Assembly (NCBI GenBank): GCA_964622545.1
Contig: CAZUQM010000018.1
Coordinates: 1-64,000 of the forward strand
Direction of reading: 5' to 3'
Origin: JAFGLZ01 sp964622545
GTDB lineage: Bacteria; Planctomycetota; Phycisphaerae; UBA1845; JAFGLZ01
DNA: 64,000 nucleotides
Part shown: positions 6,738-15,258 of the stretch, one piece after another
Layout: every line of letters starts with the position of its first letter
How positions within the stretch are numbered: the stretch's first letter is position 1
The notes under the pieces: model-generated
Database searches by the model: none
Told to the model about the DNA's origin: nothing
The model's input: only the letters and a program-made list of their open reading frames with translations
Translations under genes and position numbers: made by a program

Positions 6738-9026
6738 ATGAATCGACACGTTGTGATGATCGCGCTGTTGCTGGTTGTGGGGGTGACGGGATGGTGGACA
6801 AACGCGGCTCGAGGTGACCTCGTCATCGCCGAGAACGGCCAGGCCCGCGCGACGATTGTCGTGGCCGACGACGCGATCGCTCCGGAAAAGCACGCCGCTT
6901 CCGAACTGGCGAGCTTCCTGAAGCAGGTGAGCGGCGGTACGTTCGCGGTCGCCGACAAGGCGGGCCAGGACAAACCGCGCCTGTTGATCGGGCCCGGCGC
7001 GGCCACGTTGGCCGACGCATCGTTCACGACGGACGGGCTCGGGCACGACGGCATCGTCATCCGGACGGCCGGCAACGACCTGATCCTGGCCGGCGGTCGC
7101 CCCCGCGGCACCCTGTACGCGGTGTACACGTTCCTCGAGGACCACGTCGGCTGCCGCTGGTGGTCGTCGAAGGTCAGCACGATTCCCAAGCGGCCGACGC
7201 TGAAGGTCGGTGATCTAAACGTGCGGTACGTGCCGATCCTCGAGTACCGCGAGCCCTTCTGGTTCGACGCCTTCGACGGCGACTTCGCCGTGCGAAACAA
7301 GTGCAACGGGCACCGTGAGCAACTGGACGCCAAGCGCGGCGGCAAGCACATCTACCAGGGGTTCGTCCACACGTTCTTCTCGCTCATCCCGCCGAACAAG
7401 TACTTCAAGGACCATCCCGAGTGGTTCAGCGAGATAGACGGCAAACGTCAGGTCGGCCGCACGCAGCTCTGTCTGACCAACGAAGCGATGCGGCAGGAGC
7501 TGGTCAAGAACCTCAAGGCCAGGCTGCGCAAGAACAAGGCCGCGACGATCGCCTCGGTCAGCCAGAACGACTGGCACGGCTACTGTCAGTGTGCCCAATG
7601 CAAGGCGCTCGACGCCAAGGAGGGCGGTCCGGCGGGCTCGCTGCTGCACTTCGTCAACAAGGTGGCCGACGACATCAAGGACGAGTTCCCGCACGTGGCG
7701 ATCAGCACGTTGGCTTACCAGTACACGCGTCAGCCGCCGAAGCACGTCAAGCCGAGGCCGAACGTGATCGTCAGGCTGTGCAGCATCGAGTGCTCGTTCG
7801 CCAATCCGCTCGACTCGGAGGTCAACAGCAAGTTTCGCGACGACATCGTGGGCTGGTCGAAGATCTGCGACCGGCTGTACATCTGGGACTACACGACGAA
7901 CTTCCGGCACTATCTCGCGCCGCATCCGAACCTCCGCGTGCTGGGCCCGAACGTCAAGTTCTTCGTCGACCACGGCGTCAAGGGCCTCTTCGAGCAGGGG
8001 GCGTACCAGTCGTACGGCTCGGAGATGGCCGAGCTACGGGCGTGGGTGCTGGCCAAGCTGCTGTGGAATCCGTCGCTGGACGCCGCCAAGCTGATCGACG
8101 AGTTCATCGACGGCTACTGGGGCGAGGTCGCGGGCAAGTACGTACGCCGGTACCTCAAGCTGACGCACGACGAAGTGCAGCGCACGGGCGACAAGCTGGG
8201 CTGCTTCTCGCCGATCTCGGCGCAGTTCCTCAACGTGCCCATGCTGAGCAAGGGACTGAAGCTGCTCGAGCAGGCCGAGGCCGCCGCCGAGACCGAGACC
8301 CTCAAGCATCGCGTCCGCGTGGCGCAGCTCCCGATCCTCTACACGTTCCTCATGCGATGGGACGTCTTCAAGCAGCGGGCCGAGCAGGAGGGCCTGGCCT
8401 GGCCGGTCTCCGACGAGATCAAGCCGGTCTTCGATCGCTTCATGGGGATCGCCAAGGCCGCCAACGTTAGCCGCGTGGCCGAGAGCGGCACGAAGACGCT
8501 CGACTGGATGAAGCACGTGCTGAACCGGCCGAAGCGGACCAAGGCCGGCCCGCCCCCGGGCTGCGAGGACCTGCCCGGCGCGCGCTGGGTCGACCTGCAG
8601 GACACGATGTTCCGGTTGTCCAAGGAGGGCGAGTGGGCCGAGCGCGTCGAGGACGCCAAGGCCTCGGACAACGTGGCGGTGCGGATGCCCGGTACGCATT
8701 ACGAATGGGCGACCTCGTGTCCGCTGAACGCCAAGCTCGTGAAGGAGTCGGGCGGCAAGCCCATTCGCTGCAAGGTGGCGATCCGTTGTGAGAAGACCGG
8801 CGATACGGGCAAGGCCTTCTCCTATGGCATCTACGATCCGGAGCATCGGCGCGGCGTGCATCACATGATCATCCAGGCCAAAGCTGTCAAGGACGACGAC
8901 TACCACGTGTACGACTTGGGCGCGCACAAGCTGACCGACCGGATGTACGTCTGGGTCGCGCCGCCCAAGAACCCCGACAACGTCAAGGCCGTGTACGTCG
9001 ATCGCATCTGGCTCATCGTCGAGTAG
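6738..9026 (+). CDS. Exported DUF4838 protein, glycoside-hydrolase-like
   Basis: 762 residues. There is a clear signal peptide (MNRHVVMIALLLVVGVTG then a cut after ARG). Residues about 30-130 resemble the alpha-glucuronidase N-terminal domain (HAASELASFLKQVSGGTF, then a GRPRGTLYAVYTFLEDHVGCRWW segment characteristic of DUF4838 proteins). The central barrel-like DUF4838 region (about 200-480) holds SVSQNDW and YCQCAQCKALDAKEGG, a cysteine cluster lacking the His needed for haem binding. The C-terminus looks like a beta-sandwich. Its role is probably extracytoplasmic polysaccharide processing. AGAAGGAGAC lies upstream of the ATG. The GH30-like gene follows 25 nt downstream, so the two are probably co-transcribed. 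Confidence 0.85.
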   Translation: MNRHVVMIALLLVVGVTGWWTNAARGDLVIAENGQARATIVVADDAIAPEKHAASELASFLKQVSGGTFAVADKAGQDKPRLLIGPGAATLADASFTTDGLGHDGIVIRTAGNDLILAGGRPRGTLYAVYTFLEDHVGCRWWSSKVSTIPKRPTLKVGDLNVRYVPILEYREPFWFDAFDGDFAVRNKCNGHREQLDAKRGGKHIYQGFVHTFFSLIPPNKYFKDHPEWFSEIDGKRQVGRTQLCLTNEAMRQELVKNLKARLRKNKAATIASVSQNDWHGYCQCAQCKALDAKEGGPAGSLLHFVNKVADDIKDEFPHVAISTLAYQYTRQPPKHVKPRPNVIVRLCSIECSFANPLDSEVNSKFRDDIVGWSKICDRLYIWDYTTNFRHYLAPHPNLRVLGPNVKFFVDHGVKGLFEQGAYQSYGSEMAELRAWVLAKLLWNPSLDAAKLIDEFIDGYWGEVAGKYVRRYLKLTHDEVQRTGDKLGCFSPISAQFLNVPMLSKGLKLLEQAEAAAETETLKHRVRVAQLPILYTFLMRWDVFKQRAEQEGLAWPVSDEIKPVFDRFMGIAKAANVSRVAESGTKTLDWMKHVLNRPKRTKAGPPPGCEDLPGARWVDLQDTMFRLSKEGEWAERVEDAKASDNVAVRMPGTHYEWATSCPLNAKLVKESGGKPIRCKVAIRCEKTGDTGKAFSYGIYDPEHRRGVHHMIIQAKAVKDDDYHVYDLGAHKLTDRMYVWVAPPKNPDNVKAVYVDRIWLIVE

Positions 9027-9051
9027 TGCTGTGTCATCTGGCGGAAGAACC

Positions 9052-11007
9052 ATGAACGCGAAGACCCGTATCCCGTGCACGTTTGGTGCCGCGCTGCTGG
9101 TGTGCGCAACGTGGGTACCCGTGAAGAACTCCCGGGCCTGTGCGGCTGAGACCGCGGCAGCCAAGCCGGCCGGCAAACCGGTGAAGCTCGCCGCGTGGGC
9201 CCCGCCCGGCAACGTTCGCGCTGAGCCCGTCACGCTCGGCGGGGAGACGGGCAAGTACAAGGTGTGGGGCATCGGCGGGATCGTCCATCGCAAGTACTTC
9301 GACGGGTTCCTGCCGGCGCTGTTCGAGCGGACGCTTGCGGTCGACGAGGTCGCGGAGGGTACGGCCCTGTCGTGGATCTTCACCGGTCCGCGCGGAGGCG
9401 TGACGGTGATGCTCGACTCCGGCCGCCGCGAGGTGCAGGTCGTTCAGCGGTTCTACGACTCGTTTGCCTTCACCAAGATGGGCGGCAAGCTGCTGGCGCG
9501 CCATCCCGAGTGGCGGGACGAGCCGGTCAGGGTGAGCTACACGGGCAAGCTCGCCGCGATCACGTTTCGCATGGATCACACGCTGCGGTGGCGGCTGCTG
9601 CTCAACGGCGCCGAGGTGCTCGAGCGCGAATGTCCGACCGACCTGACGCGGCATCAGATCAGCTTGACCGGAGGCAAGGGCCGGCTCGCCGGGCGGATGC
9701 TTCGCCGGAAGGCCGCCGACGTGACGCTCACCGTCGATCCGGGTCAGCGACACCAGACCATGCTCGGCTTCGGCGGCATCACCACGCCGACGGCGTACGC
9801 ACAGCTCAGCGAGGCCGGCAAGGAGGCCTGGTGGCGGCTCATCGCCGAGTACAACCTGTTGATCCAGAGGGAGTATCCGAACGGCCGGCGGCTGAACCCG
9901 GACATGGACAACTGGGACACGCTCGCCGACGCCACGCCGCACTACTACGGCGACAACTTCCCCAACGGCGAGATCAGCGACTTCGACTACATCAAGCGGC
10001 TTCGCGCGATGGGCGGGCAGGTGTGGTTCGAGTTCTGGGACTTGCCCACCTGGGTCGACGTGGACCCGGAGACGTACGCCCGCGCCATGGTTGACTACTG
10101 CAAGACCAGCCAGGAGCGTGCCGGCGCGCCGCCCGACGTCGTCGGCATCCAAAACGAGCACCGCCAGAGCGAGGCGATGTGGCACAAGATGACGCTCGCG
10201 CTTCGCCGGCGGTTGGACGAGGCCGGCTTCAAGTCGGTTCGCATCCACATGAGCGACGCGTCGATGGTGCACGGCGGCATCAAGCGGGCACGGGCCTTCC
10301 GGGCCGACGAGCGGGTGTGGTCGACGATCGACTACGCGGCCGTGCACATGTACGACTACCAGCGGTACTTCAGCGACCCGGACCGCTTCGACAAGATGCT
10401 GCGCCAGTGGCACGAGCTGACCGCCGACAAGCCGTTCCTGTCGACGGAGCTGTGCATCAACAGCGGCCGTTACCAGTGGCCCGGCTACCGGGTCGCGCTG
10501 ACGATGGGCCAGCTCTACCACAAGAACCTGGTTCTGACCGACGCGATCGCGATCTGCTACTGCTGGACGCTGCTGAACGTGGTGCAGCCGTCGTACGGTT
10601 GGACGCGATCGCTCTGCGTGCCGGACCGGTCGGACGGCTTCAGCCCGGCCGCCGCGAGCAACCAGCTTCGCGTGTTCGGCGCGTACAGCCGGCGGGTGCG
10701 ACGCGGCATGGTCCGTGTGGGGGCCAGGTCGAGCGACCCGGACGTGCTGGCCACGGCCTTCGTAGGCCAGGACGGCTCGCGGACGGTGGTCGCGCTCAAT
10801 CGGTCGTCGCGACCGGTGCGGCTCGGCGTGCAGGGGGCCGGCGGCGGCTTCACGGTGACGGAGACCGTCTCGCCGTACGCCGCCAACGCGATCGCAACGG
10901 CGCCGAAGCCCGGGCCGAAGGCCGGCACGCGCGTCTCGCTCGGTCCGGGGGAGGTTATCACCCTTTCGAACGTCAGCCTGCTCGGAGAAGGTTCCGAAAA
11001 TCGGTGA
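9052..11007 (+). CDS. Exported glycoside hydrolase, GH30-like (clan A)
   Basis: 651 residues with a signal peptide (CTFGAALLVCATWV). The catalytic part begins near residue 225 with QTMLGFGGITTP, the typical GH30/glucosylceramidase opening. The predicted acid/base is Glu369 in VVGIQNEH and the nucleophile Glu466 in FLSTELCIN, about 97 residues apart, as expected for a clan A barrel. A beta-sandwich tail follows (VVALNRSSRPVRL, then ITLSNVSLL). Residues 30-220 form an N-terminal beta-rich domain. Substrate not assignable. ATG 9052 is preferred over the GTG at 9031 because the signal peptide begins there. Confidence 0.85.
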   Translation: MNAKTRIPCTFGAALLVCATWVPVKNSRACAAETAAAKPAGKPVKLAAWAPPGNVRAEPVTLGGETGKYKVWGIGGIVHRKYFDGFLPALFERTLAVDEVAEGTALSWIFTGPRGGVTVMLDSGRREVQVVQRFYDSFAFTKMGGKLLARHPEWRDEPVRVSYTGKLAAITFRMDHTLRWRLLLNGAEVLERECPTDLTRHQISLTGGKGRLAGRMLRRKAADVTLTVDPGQRHQTMLGFGGITTPTAYAQLSEAGKEAWWRLIAEYNLLIQREYPNGRRLNPDMDNWDTLADATPHYYGDNFPNGEISDFDYIKRLRAMGGQVWFEFWDLPTWVDVDPETYARAMVDYCKTSQERAGAPPDVVGIQNEHRQSEAMWHKMTLALRRRLDEAGFKSVRIHMSDASMVHGGIKRARAFRADERVWSTIDYAAVHMYDYQRYFSDPDRFDKMLRQWHELTADKPFLSTELCINSGRYQWPGYRVALTMGQLYHKNLVLTDAIAICYCWTLLNVVQPSYGWTRSLCVPDRSDGFSPAAASNQLRVFGAYSRRVRRGMVRVGARSSDPDVLATAFVGQDGSRTVVALNRSSRPVRLGVQGAGGGFTVTETVSPYAANAIATAPKPGPKAGTRVSLGPGEVITLSNVSLLGEGSENR

Positions 11008-11224
11008 GGCGGCTGCTTCCTGATCGGTTTCCCCGTCCGATAATCTCGCGTCTGCCTGGTTGTCATGCTCTACCGTGCCTTGACCGGCTCGTTGAGCGGC
11101 GCAGTTCGATGGCGATGTAAGGGAGCCGTACCGACCCGCGGACTAAGCGACGTCCGATTCCAAGACGATAGATCGCAACGGGCCCGTCCGCCGGAAGCGA
11201 CGGACTTGTATGAGGAGGCTGCCC

Positions 11225-12196
11225 GTGGACTCCGTCGATAAGCAAGAGATCCTGCTCGATGCAGGGACGAACGAGTTGGAGGTGCTGGTCTTCTCCCTGG
11301 GGCGGACACGCTACGGCGTGAATGTGGCCAAGGTGCGGGAGGTGATCGGCCAGGTGGACGTCGTCACCGTCCCGATGACGCCGCCCGAGGTCGTCGGCGT
11401 GTTCAACCTGCGGGATTCGGTCATCCCCTTGATCGACCTTCAGCTCTACTTCGACGCGTCCCGTCCCTCCGAGGTCGAGCAGCGGACCGTCATCCTGATG
11501 GAGTTCAACGACATCTCGATCGGTTTCCTTGTCGACACCGTCGAGCGGATCTACCGGTTGAGCTGGGGCGACGTCAAGCCCATGCCGGGGTTGAGCGATT
11601 TCAAGGACTCGATCATCACCTCGGTGTGCGAGGTCGATGAGAAGCTCGCCCTGATGGTCGACTTCGAGAAGATCGCCTTCGACATCAACGACGACAACGA
11701 CATCTACAACGTCAAGGAGCGGGCCGAGGCCAGCGACTGCCACACGCGGGCCGGCCAGCACATCCTCCTCGCCGAAGACTCGCCGACCATCCGCAACGCC
11801 ATCGAGCAGAATCTGGTGCAGGCGGGGTTCGGTCGGGTCACGGCCGTCGCCGACGGCGAAATCGCCTGGGGCCTGTTGTCCGGCGGCAGCGGGGGCGCAC
11901 CCGCCGAGCCGTTCACGTTCGTCGTGACCGACATCGAGATGCCGCGGATGGACGGGCTCCATCTGTGCAAGCGGATCAAGGACTCGGCCGACCTCGGCCA
12001 CCTGCCGGTGGTGGTGTTCAGCTCCCTGGTCAGCGACACCAATCTGAAGAAGGTGCAACAGGTGGGCGCGGACGCGGCCCTGACCAAGCCGCAGATGACC
12101 AAGCTCGTGGAGCTGATCGACGGGCTTCTGGCGGGCAAGACGGCTGGCGAGGTCCTGCCGGACCACGTGCTCGACGCCGAGCCGGCGCTGGCGTAG
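11225..12196 (+). CDS. cheV: Chemotaxis coupling protein CheV (CheW-receiver fusion)
   Basis: 323 residues. Residues about 15-155 are a CheW domain (LEVLVFSLGRTRYGVNVAKV, then GVFNLRDSVIPLIDL). Residues about 178-310 are a response-regulator receiver (ILLAEDSPTIR, phosphoacceptor Asp236 in VVTDIEMPRMDG, and Lys in ALTKPQ). CheV couples receptors to CheA and its receiver tunes adaptation. No other chemotaxis gene is nearby. I chose the GTG at 11225 because GAGGAGG lies six bases upstream. The in-frame ATG at 11210 has no ribosome site and would place that motif inside the gene. Confidence 0.92.
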   Translation: MDSVDKQEILLDAGTNELEVLVFSLGRTRYGVNVAKVREVIGQVDVVTVPMTPPEVVGVFNLRDSVIPLIDLQLYFDASRPSEVEQRTVILMEFNDISIGFLVDTVERIYRLSWGDVKPMPGLSDFKDSIITSVCEVDEKLALMVDFEKIAFDINDDNDIYNVKERAEASDCHTRAGQHILLAEDSPTIRNAIEQNLVQAGFGRVTAVADGEIAWGLLSGGSGGAPAEPFTFVVTDIEMPRMDGLHLCKRIKDSADLGHLPVVVFSSLVSDTNLKKVQQVGADAALTKPQMTKLVELIDGLLAGKTAGEVLPDHVLDAEPALA

Positions 12197-12253
12197 AAGG
12201 CTTGCCCGGGTAGGGGTAGGCTCCCACCGAGCCACAGTGAAAGACGGCAGGGA

Positions 12254-12271
12254 GGCCCGTTGAAACGGGCC
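12254..12271. terminator. Hairpin 58 nt after cheV
   Basis: GGCCCGT and ACGGGCC form a perfect 7-bp stem around a TGAA loop. No T-tract follows on either strand, so intrinsic termination is uncertain, but the position between convergent genes fits. Confidence 0.35.
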
Positions 12272-12395
12272 GCGACCGATAGGGTCTCGTTTCGACGGAG
12301 TCCCTCGTCCATAAAGGGGCGTTCTCAGGCAGGGCCCAGTCGTCCAACACCCTTGAACCGGTCGGTTGCCAAGCTTCGGGGCCGCCGTCGGAGAT

Positions 12396-12455
12396 GCGAC
12401 CGTCGGGGAGCGTTGCTGTTCAAGCGCTCCAACGACACAGCTCCCTGACGGTCGC
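12396..12455. repeat. 60-bp imperfect palindrome
   Basis: GCGACCGTCGGGGAGC (12396-12411) pairs with GCTCCCTGACGGTCGC (12440-12455), 15 of 16 positions. A CGTTG/CAACG pair lies inside the 28-nt loop. It is intergenic between convergent genes and could be a mobile palindromic unit or a large terminator stem. Confidence 0.6.
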
Positions 12456-12515
12456 TGCTCTGAGTGGCGTCTCGCCCTCCCGATGGGAGCCCACAACGAC
12501 AAGTGGGGTCGGGTA

Positions 12516-14960
12516 CTACTCCAGCCGCTTCAGCAGTAGGTCTTTCCACAGCACCTTGACGCCGCCGCCCGAGTGGATCTGCAGGGCGATCTTGCCGTCG
12601 GGTTGGCCCTTGCCGACCTTGGCGTCGCGGAAGTCCACCGCCTTGACGCCGTTGATCCAGACCTGCACGTGGTCGTCCACGACGCGGACGCGGTAGTCGT
12701 TCCAGGCCTCGTGCCTATACGCGGGTTCGGCAGCGGGGCCGGGCTTGTGGAGCCAGCCCCGACCGCCCGATTCGTACACCCCTCCGGTGTTCTTCGGCGC
12801 GACCTCGGCCTGCCAGCCGGTGATCTTGACGCCGTCGAGTACCGAGCGGAAGAACACGCCGCTGTTGCCGCTGCCGATCAGCTTGAATCTCAGCGACAGG
12901 TCGAAGTCCTGCGGCGAGTCCTTGTACGACAGGTAGCCGTACTTCTTCTCCGGACCGCTTTCACAGACGAGCAGGCCGTCGTGGACGTACCACTTCTCGT
13001 TGCCGTGGACGGTCCAGCCGGTCAGGTCCTTGCCGTTGAAGAGCCGCTCGCCCCGGCCGGTGCCGGCGTCGACGTTGCCCTGGCCGCTGGCGACATCGCC
13101 CCAGACGGTGATCTCATCCCAGTAGCCGGTGTCGTCGAACGAGCCGATGCCGATCTGGCCCGCACCGAAGGTCTTGTCGATGGCGTACATGTGCGGCGTG
13201 GCAACGTCGTTGAAGTAGACCTCGATGGTGCCGGCGTCGGCGCGGCGGATGAGTCGCACGCGATGCCACTCGTCCGTCCACTTGGTCCCACCGACGCGCT
13301 GGTGCGTGATGCTCTCGGTGAAGGTGTAATCGTTGTCCTTGTCGGCCAGCTTGTCTTGGATGATCGAGACGCGCGGCTTGTCGTCGACAATCATGATGCT
13401 GTTGCTGTTGGCGTCGCCCTTGAAGCCCATGTGTACGTAGTAGAAGTTCTGGGCGTCCTGCTTGCCGAAGAACAGGCACATGTCGCGATGGCCGTAGGTC
13501 TTGGTGGTCGACCGCAGCCGATACTCGATGACGAAGTCGCCGAGCTCAAGCCCGGTTAGCCACGAGATGTTGAAGGGCGAGCGATACTTCGGCTTGTACT
13601 TGCTCTGGGCGTACTGGTTGTAGACCTTCCGCCCGTCGACGGTCTTGATCCGCCACGCCTTCGGATCGGTTGGCTGCCACCGCTCGGCCTTGCCGTCCTC
13701 GAAGTCGAACCTCGCCACCAGAGGCAGGCCGTAGTCCGGGGCCTGGTCGGGGTCGACCTTCACGGCCGACCGCACGAGCTTGAAGGACTCCTCGGCCAGG
13801 TGACCGCGGAGGTCGAGCTGCTGGAGGAAGACGACGACCAGATCGAACGCGGGCTCGACGAACATGTACGTGCCGAACAGGCCCGCGTGGTTGACGTGTC
13901 GGGGCGACGAGCCGATCGGGCAGTGTTCCTTGTAGTATTTGCTCCACCCCAGGCCCCAGCCGCTCGCGGCGCCCGGCGTGTGGTTGCGGCACATCCGCTC
14001 GACCGTGGCCGGCTTGAGCAGCCGAGTGCCGTCCAACGCCCCGCGGTTGAGGACCATCTGACAGAACCGGGCCATGTCGCCGGCCGTGGAGATCAGCCCA
14101 CCGGCCGGGTAGATCGGGGCGAGCTTGCCCACGAGCCGCTTCTTCCACGCGATCATGTGGCCGTCCGGTCGCCACGACGGGCCGAGCTCACGACGGGCGT
14201 AGATCGTGGGGAGCTTCTCGACCAGCTCGGCCGTCATGCGGAACGTGCTGTGCGTCATGCCGAGCGGTTTGAGGACGCGCTCGGTGATGAACTGCTCACA
14301 GGTCTGGCCGCTGACGACCTCGATGACGCGGCCGAGCACGGCATAGCCGTTGCTGCTGTAGGTGAAGTGCTCGCCGGGCTTGGCCTGCAGGGGACGCTTG
14401 GCCAGGCCGTCGACGAAGGCGGTGAGCACGGTCTGTCCCGCAGCCGGCTCGACGGGCCGGTTGCCGCTCTCGTCCCACTGGTCCATGCCGGAGGTGTGGC
14501 AGAGGAGCTGCTGGATCGTGATGGTGGCGGTGCCGCCGCCGTAGACCTTCTGGTCTTTGAACGCGGGCAGATACGTGTGCACAGGATCGTCGATCGACAG
14601 CTTGCCCTGCTCGGCGAGCATCATGACGGCCGTGGCCGTGATGGGCTTGGTCATCGAGGCGACCATGACGGGCGTCTCGGGCGTCATGCGTCGGCCGGCC
14701 TCGACGTCGGCGTGGCCCACGGCGTGATGGAAGACGACCTTGCCGTCGCGCGCGGCCAGGACGATGCCACCCGGCAGCCGCTTCTCGCCAACCCATCGCT
14801 GCAGGGCGGCGCTGACCTCGGCCAGTTTCTGGGCGGACATGCCCACGTCGGCGGGCTTGGCGTGGCTGAGGGAGCGATCATCGGCGAGCAAGGTGCCGGT
14901 GAGCATCAGGCCGAGCAAGGCCGATAGCCGCTGAGGTCGTTTCAACGGGTTGGATAGCAT
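12516..14960 (-). CDS. Exported serine hydrolase (beta-lactamase family) fused to LamG-like and DUF1080 domains
   Basis: 814 residues with a signal peptide (LSALLGLMLTGTLLADD). Residues about 40-400 are a class C beta-lactamase/esterase-type domain: the SxxK motif SMTK near residue 102, YSS near 199 in FTYSSNGYAVLG, and the HxG-type motif HAGLFGT near 355. Residues about 415-625 look like a concanavalin/LamG-type sandwich. Residues about 635-814 are DUF1080/3-keto-disaccharide hydrolase (RLFNGKDLTGWTV, then GNSGVFFR and WNDYRVRV). All three parts lie in one frame with no interruption. ATG 14960 has AAGGAG upstream. Likely periplasmic, acting on a carbohydrate or ester. Confidence 0.9.
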   Translation of the reverse strand: MLSNPLKRPQRLSALLGLMLTGTLLADDRSLSHAKPADVGMSAQKLAEVSAALQRWVGEKRLPGGIVLAARDGKVVFHHAVGHADVEAGRRMTPETPVMVASMTKPITATAVMMLAEQGKLSIDDPVHTYLPAFKDQKVYGGGTATITIQQLLCHTSGMDQWDESGNRPVEPAAGQTVLTAFVDGLAKRPLQAKPGEHFTYSSNGYAVLGRVIEVVSGQTCEQFITERVLKPLGMTHSTFRMTAELVEKLPTIYARRELGPSWRPDGHMIAWKKRLVGKLAPIYPAGGLISTAGDMARFCQMVLNRGALDGTRLLKPATVERMCRNHTPGAASGWGLGWSKYYKEHCPIGSSPRHVNHAGLFGTYMFVEPAFDLVVVFLQQLDLRGHLAEESFKLVRSAVKVDPDQAPDYGLPLVARFDFEDGKAERWQPTDPKAWRIKTVDGRKVYNQYAQSKYKPKYRSPFNISWLTGLELGDFVIEYRLRSTTKTYGHRDMCLFFGKQDAQNFYYVHMGFKGDANSNSIMIVDDKPRVSIIQDKLADKDNDYTFTESITHQRVGGTKWTDEWHRVRLIRRADAGTIEVYFNDVATPHMYAIDKTFGAGQIGIGSFDDTGYWDEITVWGDVASGQGNVDAGTGRGERLFNGKDLTGWTVHGNEKWYVHDGLLVCESGPEKKYGYLSYKDSPQDFDLSLRFKLIGSGNSGVFFRSVLDGVKITGWQAEVAPKNTGGVYESGGRGWLHKPGPAAEPAYRHEAWNDYRVRVVDDHVQVWINGVKAVDFRDAKVGKGQPDGKIALQIHSGGGVKVLWKDLLLKRLE

Positions 14961-15258
14961 GGGTTCGATCTCCTTGAAACGCGGGTGATGTCGGTTGGAA
15001 AGACCGAGACCCCAACCGTCGCCGCCGGTGACGGGCGAGATCTCTAGCCGAGCCGCACTGTCCTCAGTGCGGCCCTCCGAGTGACACACAGGACGCCGCT
15101 GGGAACAGCGGGGCTCGGGTCGGCGCAACGCTCCTGCACACAGCGGGGCAAGGTCCGTCTCGACGCACCGTGAGACCTTCTCGACGTTCGGCCTTGCGGC
15201 TCGGCAGGAGTCTCGCCCTCCCGCAGCGGCTCGGCATGGGCGTCGGCCTCCCCGTCGA
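14961..15258. other. 298-bp non-coding gap with small perfect hairpins
   Basis: No gene is visible. It carries the perfect hairpin at 15052-15073, a second one at 15096-15111 (CCGCTG/CAGCGG with a GGAA loop), and the string GTCTCGCCCTCCCG at about 15211 shared with the gap at 12469. It probably consists of worn repeat units. Confidence 0.5.
15052..15073. repeat. Perfect 9-bp-stem hairpin
   Basis: GCCGCACTG, loop TCCT, CAGTGCGGC. It sits 186 nt beyond the end of the PmoA-like gene in its direction of transcription, so it may be a terminator stem, but no T-run follows. Confidence 0.5.

Larger units (their letters stand above)
12197..12515. other. 319-bp non-coding gap between convergent genes, rich in inverted repeats
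   Basis: No open frame here looks like a protein. The gap holds a short hairpin at 12254-12271, an imperfect 60-bp palindrome at 12396-12455, and a CTCCC/GGGAG pair near 12478. The string GTCTCGCCCTCCCG at about 12469 recurs at about 15211 beyond the next gene. Confidence 0.6.

Noticed and set aside
7570..7620. CQCAQC in the DUF4838 protein as a haem site
   Set aside because: No His follows the second Cys of either CxxC pair, so it is not a c-type haem motif; it is more likely a metal or disulphide site.
12516..14960. Antibiotic-resistance beta-lactamase
   Set aside because: The domain is fused to carbohydrate-related DUF1080 and sits among exported sugar-processing genes. A YSS motif and an esterase-like layout suggest a non-resistance hydrolase.
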